Below, in pieces: positions 17,121-24,206 of a DNA stretch of 64,000 nucleotides (within the stretch, counting starts at the first letter, position 1; every line of letters begins with the position of its first letter). The notes under the pieces are model-generated. The model saw only the letters and a program-made list of their open reading frames with translations. It was not told the DNA's origin and searched no databases. The translations under genes and the position numbers were made by a program. The stretch lies in assembly GCA_025057115.1 (NCBI GenBank), contig JANWWZ010000005.1:110897-174896 (forward strand), read 5' to 3'. Source of the DNA: Bernardetiaceae bacterium. GTDB taxonomy: Bacteria; Bacteroidota; Bacteroidia; Cytophagales; Thermoflexibacteraceae.

Positions 17121-19064
17121 ATGACCCAAGAACTCCAAAAAGGCACTACGCTCAAAAATGGTAAATACGTCATAGACCAAGTTCTCGGAAGAGGAGGTTT
17201 CGGAATCACTTATAAAGCGCTCATGCACACTACCATCACAGGACCGCTGGGAAAAATAAATACCGTTGCTACAGTGGCTATCAAGGAATTTTACTTTGCC
17301 GATGCCTGCCAAAGACACACCGACGGAAAAAACGTCCTCATCACCTCCTCCTCTAAAAAACTTCTCACTCAACGTCTCAAAGAAAAATTCCTTAGAGAAG
17401 CTTACATCCTTGCCCGACTCCAACATCCTCACATCGTCCAGGTACTGGAAATCTTTCAAGAAAACAACACCGCTTACATGGTTATGCAGTACATCGATGG
17501 TCCTTCCTTAGCCACTCGCGTCCAACAAAGTTTGAGCGTCAAAGACAGCGTGTGTCTAATCAAACAAGTCCTGCGAGCCCTTGACTTCGTACATCAAAAC
17601 AAGACCCTCCACCTGGATGTAAAACCGCAAAACATTCTTTGCACCAAAGAAGACCAAGCCATTTTGATTGACTTCGGCATTGCCAAGCACTACGACGAAG
17701 AAGGACAAGCCACCAGCACGGTGTTAGCTGCCAAAAGTGCGGGGTTCTCGCCTCTTGAGCAGTACGGGGCGGTGAACTTGCAGACGTTTTCTCCCGCTAT
17801 TGACATTTACGCCGTTGGAGCGACACTGTACTTTTGTTTGACGGGCAGGGTGCCAGTGGAAGCGCATTTGCGAGCTATTGGTGAAACGATGCTCGAGCCG
17901 ATGGAGCTCAATGCCGCTGTTCCGCGACAGCTCAACGCAATTGTCATGAAGGCGATGGAGCTAAACAGAAGCAAGCGTTTTTCTTCTTGTCAGGACATGC
18001 TGCATGCCCTTGAACAAGTAAGTTTTGAGCAGGAGGAAGCAAAAGAAGAAAAAACGCTTATTTCTCCCACTGTCCCTACCCAAGTATCAGAGAAGGCGTA
18101 CCAGAGCGAAAAGCACGAGCAGCAGGAGGTAGGTTCCATTTTCGCTTCCGATGCAAAAACAAACGGAGAAAGATGCCTATGCACTTTAGAAGGTCACACC
18201 GATGTAGTCCGTTCTGTAGCCTTCTCTCCTAATGGGCGGTATGCCTTATCGGGAAGCGATGATAATACTTTAAAGTTATGGGATACCACTACAGGGGAGT
18301 GTTTCAAAACAATAGAAGGGCATATGTGGGAAGTTTATTCCGTAGCCTTCTCTCCTGATGGGCGTCGGGTTTTGTCAGGAAGTAAGAATGGTGATTTAAA
18401 GTTATGGGACCCTATTGCGGGAAAGTGCCTAAATACAATGAAAGAACACCAAGGGGCGATTTACTCCGTAGCCTTCTCTCCTGATGGACAGTATGCCTTG
18501 TCAGGAGGCACTGATGAAACTTTAAAATTATGGGACCTGACTACGGAAAAGTGCATCAAGACAATCGAAAGCCACGGCGGTGTGGTTTATTCTGCAGCTT
18601 TCTCCCCTGATGGACGGTATGCCTTGTCAGGAAGTTTGGATAACACGTTAAGATTGTGGGAAATCGCCACAGGTCAGTGTATAAAAATATTGGAAGGACA
18701 TAGGTGGTGGGTTTATTCTGTAGCCTTTTCTCCCGATGGACGGTATGCCCTTTCGGGCAGTTATGATAACACTTTAAAACTATGGGACCTAATTATAGGA
18801 AAGTGTTTGACAACGATGGAAGACCATGGCGGTGTAGTTTATTCCGTAGCTTTTTCTCCTAATGGACGCTATGCTTTATCGGGAAGTGCTGATACAACTT
18901 TGAAACTATGGGACCTACAAACAGGTCAGTGCCTCAAAACGATGGAAGGGCATGGTGGTACAGTTTATGCTGTAGCCTTCTCTTTTGATGGATGTTATGC
19001 TCTTTCAGGAAGTGGGGATAACACTTTAAAGCTATGGGATATGCGAGAGTGGGCAGAAAAGTAA
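17121..19064 (+). CDS. Ser/Thr protein kinase with seven WD40 repeats (kinase intact)
   Basis: 647 residues from the ATG giving MTQELQKGTT; an upstream start would add 26 residues of unlikely sequence. The kinase domain (about 16-290) keeps the glycine loop G23-G25-G28, Lys55, helix-C Glu93, HLD with Asp166, Asn171 and DFG Asp184. Arg before the catalytic Asp is replaced by Leu, so it is a non-RD kinase. The activation-loop end reads SPLEQYG. Seven WD40 repeats occupy about 350-647, ending in EWAEK. No membrane helix, so cytoplasmic. It is the only one of three tandem paralogues with a complete catalytic set, and presumably the writer of the marks read by the FHA proteins. Confidence 0.92.
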   Translation: MTQELQKGTTLKNGKYVIDQVLGRGGFGITYKALMHTTITGPLGKINTVATVAIKEFYFADACQRHTDGKNVLITSSSKKLLTQRLKEKFLREAYILARLQHPHIVQVLEIFQENNTAYMVMQYIDGPSLATRVQQSLSVKDSVCLIKQVLRALDFVHQNKTLHLDVKPQNILCTKEDQAILIDFGIAKHYDEEGQATSTVLAAKSAGFSPLEQYGAVNLQTFSPAIDIYAVGATLYFCLTGRVPVEAHLRAIGETMLEPMELNAAVPRQLNAIVMKAMELNRSKRFSSCQDMLHALEQVSFEQEEAKEEKTLISPTVPTQVSEKAYQSEKHEQQEVGSIFASDAKTNGERCLCTLEGHTDVVRSVAFSPNGRYALSGSDDNTLKLWDTTTGECFKTIEGHMWEVYSVAFSPDGRRVLSGSKNGDLKLWDPIAGKCLNTMKEHQGAIYSVAFSPDGQYALSGGTDETLKLWDLTTEKCIKTIESHGGVVYSAAFSPDGRYALSGSLDNTLRLWEIATGQCIKILEGHRWWVYSVAFSPDGRYALSGSYDNTLKLWDLIIGKCLTTMEDHGGVVYSVAFSPNGRYALSGSADTTLKLWDLQTGQCLKTMEGHGGTVYAVAFSFDGCYALSGSGDNTLKLWDMREWAEK

Positions 19065-19138
19065 GCAAATCCATACGGCAAAACGCATCTTTTTCTCACT
19101 TGACAAACCCTCTTTTTCACCGCATACTACTCTAACTT

Positions 19139-20203
19139 ATGACTCAAGAACTCCAAAAAGGCACTACGCTCAAAAATGGCAAATACGCCATAGAGCAAAT
19201 TCTCGGAAGAGACCTCCCAAGAAAAATGTGCACAATGGCTTTTATTACCGCTTCAATCTCATTTTTAACAGAAGGAGTGTACCCCATGTTTAAACCAGAA
19301 AATGCAGGAAAGTGCCTACGAACCTTAAAAGGACACTTTGATATAGTTCGTTCTGTAGCTTTTTCGCCTGATGGGCGCTATTCCCTCTCAGGAAGCGACG
19401 ATAAAACGTTGAAGTTATGGGACCTAGCTACAGGTCAGTACGTCAAAACAATCCACGCCCATAAAGACTGGGTTGCTTCTGTAGCCTTCTCTCCCGATGG
19501 GCGTTACGTTCTCTCGGCAAGCTGGGATAAAACATTCAAGTTATGGGACCTGACTACGGACCAATGCGTCAAAACAATAAATGGGCATCACGATAGGATT
19601 CATTCGATAGCTTTTTCTCCTGATGGGTGCTATGGCTTGTCGGGAAGTCAGGATAAAACTTTGAAACTATGGGACATTGCCTCTGGAGAGTGCATTAAAA
19701 CGATGGAAGGGCATAGCGGTTCAGTGTATGCTGTTGCCTTTGCTCCCAACGGACCTTATGCCCTCTCTGGAAGTGAGGACAATACCTTAAAACTATGGGA
19801 CATCAGTACAGGCAATTGTTTAAAAACACTGGAAGGGCATACAAACTTGGTCAATTCGGTAGCGTTTTCTCCCGATGGACGCTATGGCTTGTCAGGAAGT
19901 TTTGACAATACCTTGAAGCTGTGGGACCTGACTACAGGTCAGTGCATCAAGACAATGGAAGGGCATAGCGGTGAAATTTATTCTGTAGTTTTCTCCCCCG
20001 ATGGGCGTTATGCCCTCTCGGGAAGTTGGGATGCTACATTGAAATTATGGGAAGTGAGCACGGGAAATTGTTTAGAAACCATGGAAGGGCATAGCAGCGG
20101 GGTTTACTCCGTAGCCTTTTCTCCCGATGGGCGCTATGTTCTCTCGGGAAGTAGTGACCTAACTTTAAAGTTGTGGGATGTGCAAAAATGGGCAGAAAAG
20201 TAA
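19139..20203 (+). CDS. WD40 protein: kinase-deleted paralogue
   Basis: 354 residues. The first 25 residues (MTQELQKGTTLKNGKYAIEQ and so on up to GRD) are nearly those of the kinase upstream, then the kinase domain is missing and a 35-residue unrelated bridge leads straight into seven WD40 repeats (about 60-354) ending KWAEK. The bridge contains a short hydrophobic stretch (MAFITASISFL) that is not clearly a membrane helix. The frame is open throughout, so a free propeller could be made. It may compete with, or serve as a regulatory subunit for, the kinase and pseudokinase. It is 74 bases from the gene before and 91 bases from the gene after. Confidence 0.85.
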   Translation: MTQELQKGTTLKNGKYAIEQILGRDLPRKMCTMAFITASISFLTEGVYPMFKPENAGKCLRTLKGHFDIVRSVAFSPDGRYSLSGSDDKTLKLWDLATGQYVKTIHAHKDWVASVAFSPDGRYVLSASWDKTFKLWDLTTDQCVKTINGHHDRIHSIAFSPDGCYGLSGSQDKTLKLWDIASGECIKTMEGHSGSVYAVAFAPNGPYALSGSEDNTLKLWDISTGNCLKTLEGHTNLVNSVAFSPDGRYGLSGSFDNTLKLWDLTTGQCIKTMEGHSGEIYSVVFSPDGRYALSGSWDATLKLWEVSTGNCLETMEGHSSGVYSVAFSPDGRYVLSGSSDLTLKLWDVQKWAEK

Positions 20204-20294
20204 GCAAATACCTACTGCAAAAATGCATCCTTCTCAAATTTGGTAAACATCTCCCCGGTGGCTGGTACAAAACCTTTCCACATTCACTTGCTAC

Positions 20295-22985
20295 ATGACC
20301 CGAGAACTTCAAAAAGGTACCAAACTCAAAAATGGTAAATACACCATAGAGCGCCTCATCCACAAAGGATTTTTTGGCATCCTCTACAAAGGAACCCTAC
20401 ATGTCCTTGCCAGAGGGACTCAAGGAGAAATAGAGACAACCCAAGCAGTTGCTATTAAAGAATTTTACTTTGCCAACATCTGCAAAAGGCACAGCGATGG
20501 AAAAACCCTGCTAATTATTTCTCCGAGCAAAAGACAACTAACTCAAACAGCCAAGGAAAAATTCCTCAAACAAGCCCATACCCTTGCCCGCTTGAAACAT
20601 CCCCACATTGTAAAGGTGTTGGAAATTTTTGAGGAAAACAATACCGCCTACATGGTCATGCAGTACATCGAAGGTCACCCATTGGCAGTCTGTGTAAAGC
20701 GTGGTTTAAGTGTTAAGGACAGTGTAAGTATCATTAGCCAAGTCCTGCGAGCCCTTGATTTTGTACACCAACACCACATACTCCATCTCGACGTAAAACC
20801 GCAAAACATTCTTTGCACCCAAGAAGGCAAAGCAATTTTGATGGGTTTTGGCATTGCCAAGCAATACAGTAAAGAAGGCAAACTAGCAGGCACAGTGATT
20901 ACTGCCCAAAGTGCAGGATTTTCACCCCTTGAACAATACGGAATAGTGGGTTTGAGAAAGTTCTCCCCTGCTACTGATATTTATGCCGTCGGGGCAACAT
21001 TGTATTTTTGCTTGACGGGTAAAAGACCGATGGAAGCTACCTTGCGCCTCCACGAAAAAATGCCCGAACCAATAGCACTTAATGCCGCCATTCCAAAGCC
21101 CCTTAGCCAGATTGTCATGCGCGCTATGGAACTAAACAAAGCCAAGCGTTTTCAATCTTGTCGAGAAATGCTTCTTGCTCTTGAAAAAATGGGGCATCAG
21201 GGAAAAGGGTTTAATGGAGTACCCACCAATGGGGTGCCTACAAAAAAGAAACAAAAAAAAGAAACAGAAGGAAGACCATTTGAGCCCAACTACGCAGCTC
21301 AAGTCATTGCCGATGATATAGAAGCAAACGCAGGAAAATGCTTACGTACTTTAGAAGGACATAGCGATATAGTTCGCTCCGTGGCTTTTTCTCACAGCGG
21401 TCTTTACATCTTGTCAGGAAGCGATGACAACACTTTAAAGGTATGGGATCCTCTCACAAGCAAGTGTTTAAAAATACTGAAAGGACATAGCGACGTAGTT
21501 CGTTCTGTAGCTTTTTCCCCTGATGAGCGCTATGCCCTCTCAGGAAGCGATGATAAAACGTTGAAGGTATGGGACACTGCTACAGGCCAGTGTTTAAAAA
21601 CGCTGGAAGGACATGGCGGTAGGGTTGCTTCCGTAACCTTTTCCCCTGATGGGCGACATGCTCTTTCAGGAAGTAATGACCAAACTGTCAAGTTGTGGGA
21701 CCTGATTACGGGCAGATGCGTAAAAACCCTGACAAAACATCGCGGTCCAGTTTATTCCGTAGCTTTTTCTCCCAATGGACGATATGCCCTTTCAGGAAGT
21801 GGCGACCAAACTGTGAAGTTGTGGGACCTGCCTACAGGTCAGTGCCTAAAAACATTAGAAGGGCATAGGAATTTGGTTCACTCAGTAGCTTTCTCGCCTA
21901 ATGGATGCTATGCCTTGTCGGGAAGCGGAGATAATACATTGAAGCTGTGGGATGTAACTACAGGTCAGTGCCTAAAAACACTGGAGGGACACACTTCTGA
22001 GGTAACTTCTGTAGCTTTTTCTTTCAATGGTGGCTATATCTTGTCAGGAAGCTGGGATAAAACTTTGAAGTTATGGGAAGTAAATACGGGCAAGTGCTTA
22101 AAAACAATACAAGGGCATAGCAGAGAGGTGTATTCCATCGCTTTTTCTCCTGATGGTTACTACGCCTTATCGGGAAGTGGAGACAGAACTTTAAAGTTAT
22201 GGGATACAACTACAGGCCAGTGCCTAAAAACACTGGAAGGGCATAATGACTGGGTTAATTCTGTAGCTTTCTCTCCCGATGGTTGCCATGCCTTGTCGGG
22301 AAGTGATGATAACACTGCAAGGTTATGGGAAATAAGCACGGGCAATTGCTTGAAAATACTGGAAGGGCATAACGACTGGGTTACTTCTGTGGCTTTCTCT
22401 CCTGAGAAGCCTTATGCTTTGTCAGGAAGTTTGGACAGCACTTTGAGACTATGGGATGCAAGTACAGGTGAGTGTCTAAAAATATTGAAAGGACATCGCA
22501 GAGGAATTACTTCTGTAGTTTTTTCTCCTGATGGGCGGTATGCCTTATCGGGAAGCGCTGATACAACTTTGAAACTATGGGACCTACAAACAGGTCAGTG
22601 CTTAAAAACAATGAAAGGGCATAAGGATGAGGTTAGTTCTGTAGCTTTTTCTCCTGATGGGGGCTATATCTTGTCAGGAAGCAAGGATAACACATTAAAG
22701 TTATGGGATCTTTCCACAGGGCAGTGTGTCAGAACAATGGCAGGGCATGTTAGTGGAATTCGTTCCGTAGCTTTCTCTCCTAATGGGTGTTACGCCTTGT
22801 CAGGAAGTGAGGATGAAACTTTGAAATTGTGGGAAGTGAGCACGGGAAATTGTTTAGAAACCATGGAAGGGCATAGCGGCGGGGTTTGCTCTGTAGCTTT
22901 TTCCCCCGAGGGGCGCTATGTTCTCTCAGGAAGTTTGGATAATACGTTAAAGTTATGGGATGTGCGAAAGTGGGCAGAAAAGTAA
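20295..22985 (+). CDS. Pseudokinase with thirteen WD40 repeats
   Basis: 896 residues. The kinase fold (about 16-290) aligns residue for residue with the active paralogue but has lost three catalytic features: the first glycine of the glycine loop is His23, helix-C Glu is Gln93, and the DFG Asp is Gly184 (GGT codon, MGFG). Lys55, HLD Asp166 and Asn171 remain. Catalysis is therefore unlikely, and nucleotide or substrate binding without transfer is possible. Thirteen WD40 repeats follow (about 345-896), one short of two full propellers, ending KWAEK. Pseudokinases commonly act as allosteric partners of active kinases. It is the last plus-strand gene of the island. Confidence 0.9.
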   Translation: MTRELQKGTKLKNGKYTIERLIHKGFFGILYKGTLHVLARGTQGEIETTQAVAIKEFYFANICKRHSDGKTLLIISPSKRQLTQTAKEKFLKQAHTLARLKHPHIVKVLEIFEENNTAYMVMQYIEGHPLAVCVKRGLSVKDSVSIISQVLRALDFVHQHHILHLDVKPQNILCTQEGKAILMGFGIAKQYSKEGKLAGTVITAQSAGFSPLEQYGIVGLRKFSPATDIYAVGATLYFCLTGKRPMEATLRLHEKMPEPIALNAAIPKPLSQIVMRAMELNKAKRFQSCREMLLALEKMGHQGKGFNGVPTNGVPTKKKQKKETEGRPFEPNYAAQVIADDIEANAGKCLRTLEGHSDIVRSVAFSHSGLYILSGSDDNTLKVWDPLTSKCLKILKGHSDVVRSVAFSPDERYALSGSDDKTLKVWDTATGQCLKTLEGHGGRVASVTFSPDGRHALSGSNDQTVKLWDLITGRCVKTLTKHRGPVYSVAFSPNGRYALSGSGDQTVKLWDLPTGQCLKTLEGHRNLVHSVAFSPNGCYALSGSGDNTLKLWDVTTGQCLKTLEGHTSEVTSVAFSFNGGYILSGSWDKTLKLWEVNTGKCLKTIQGHSREVYSIAFSPDGYYALSGSGDRTLKLWDTTTGQCLKTLEGHNDWVNSVAFSPDGCHALSGSDDNTARLWEISTGNCLKILEGHNDWVTSVAFSPEKPYALSGSLDSTLRLWDASTGECLKILKGHRRGITSVVFSPDGRYALSGSADTTLKLWDLQTGQCLKTMKGHKDEVSSVAFSPDGGYILSGSKDNTLKLWDLSTGQCVRTMAGHVSGIRSVAFSPNGCYALSGSEDETLKLWEVSTGNCLETMEGHSGGVCSVAFSPEGRYVLSGSLDNTLKLWDVRKWAEK

Positions 22986-23087
22986 GCACAGAGCACACCG
23001 TTTCACCAATAATTTAATTCCTTCACTGCTCTTGCCAGTATTTATTCATGCATTTCTGGCTAAAACTTGCCACAAATTTGAAAATTC

Positions 23088-23955
23088 AAGTTTCATCCGT
23101 GCATTCACAGCTGAATTAAACTTTTCATGCATTTGTAGTTGAATTAAAAAATTTCATTTTACCCAAACTGCATTACAATGCATGCAATTTTTTCTAGCGG
23201 CTAGTACTTGAAATGGAAAATAACCTAAAAAAATTTTGCATTTGGGACAAACGTAATTAGTTTTAAACTCGGCATCTAGCGCTTGCAGTTTTTCTTCTCT
23301 GCTTATGCTTTCGCAAATTAGAATGCCAATACCATTCCGTACAAACGGAATGAGTGAGAAATATACCCTCACGGTGTTTTTTTTTCCATATCTCCCATAT
23401 CCACTTTCTTCTAATGATTCTTTTTATTTCTTCGTAGTAGTAATATATTTTTTCTAGCTTGGCAAAGGCTTTTGTATAATCATTAGGACTAGAGACATCA
23501 TCGGGTTCCTCGCTATCAGGTAGGCGAAAGTAGGGAGATAAGTCTAACGTAATGTTAGCGATTTTGACTTCATCTCCTGGTTTTAATACACAACGCTTCA
23601 CCCGCAACTGATTAATAAAGGTCCCATGGGCTGAACCTAGATCTTTTATCAGCAGAGAAGAGCTGCTCAACACTGTTAGCTCAGCATGGGTGCCACTCAC
23701 CTGCGGAAAATCCAAGACAATGTCATTGCCAGGATGCCGACCTATTCGATATTTTTCCACAGATTTTCAAATTAAAACTCTAACTACGTTATAATTCTGG
23801 CGTAAGTTACAAATTTTTTCTTTATATTTATATCGTTAAAATAATTCAAATATGACATCCAAAGACCAAGAAAAAATTGGGATTCACAACGAAAGTCAAA
23901 GTGCGGAAGGAAATGCTTTGCAAAGCAGCAATCAAGTTAGCAAGGTAACTGGTGC
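23088..23955. repeat. Right copy of the ~0.85 kb segmental duplication
   Basis: Direct, diverged copy of the segment at about 12025-12875. It contains a damaged FHA gene, the shared upstream region (TTCTTTATATTNATNNCGTTAAAATAATTC), and the start of a truncated gene. Together the two copies bracket about 10 kb. Homologous recombination between them could delete the island or duplicate it. Confidence 0.8.
23154..23760 (-). pseudogene. Frameshifted FHA/zinc-ribbon paralogue
   Basis: The two halves together match the intact FHA protein at the left flank. The frame breaks at a run of nine A on the coding strand (about 23376-23384), where eight would keep WKK...SLIPF in phase; the second half then continues to the zinc ribbon CPKC...CMHC. 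The FHA part keeps GRHPGND and SGTHAEL, but the conserved Asn of the NG pair is His (SAHGTF), so phosphopeptide binding may already be weakened. Slippage at the A run could restore full-length protein in some cells or transcripts. An assembly error in the homopolymer cannot be excluded. Confidence 0.8.
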
Positions 23956-24187
23956 CACAGGCAACGCAGTTGTCTCTGCCGTTGTTGGCGTGCTCACAAA
24001 CAACCCACTTGTGATTAAAAACGCAACAGGAGCTCAACAACGCAATTTTATTTTACACTTTCCAAAGAAAATACTCGCTGCCACGTTGCTGGGTTGTTTT
24101 TCAAGACACGAACAAGGCAGATTATTCACCAAGATACGAACAACAGCAAAAGTGGCTAAATCAAACCCCTGGTGCATTCGTGGCTAA
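23852..24187 (+). pseudogene. Truncated paralogue of the calcium-repeat protein
   Basis: 111 codons. The first 35 match the N-terminus of the gene at 12770 (MTSKDQEKIGIHNESQSAEG, then SSNQVSKVTG), followed by a hydrophobic VVSAVVGVL. After about residue 50 the homology is lost and the frame runs into sequence of the dispersed repeat families (AAGACACGAACAAGGC, ATACGAACAACAGC, GGTGCATTCGTGGCTAA). The central motif and calcium-binding repeats are absent. It is either a remnant left by deletion or a small expressed protein of unknown role. Confidence 0.6.
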
Positions 24188-24206
24188 CTTTGAATAGCTT
24201 TGCAAT

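Noticed and set aside
16130..22980. 126-base tandem repeats as non-coding satellite or assembly artefact
   Set aside because: All units stay in frame as WD40 repeats, with changes at surface codons and four separate genes with distinct N-termini.
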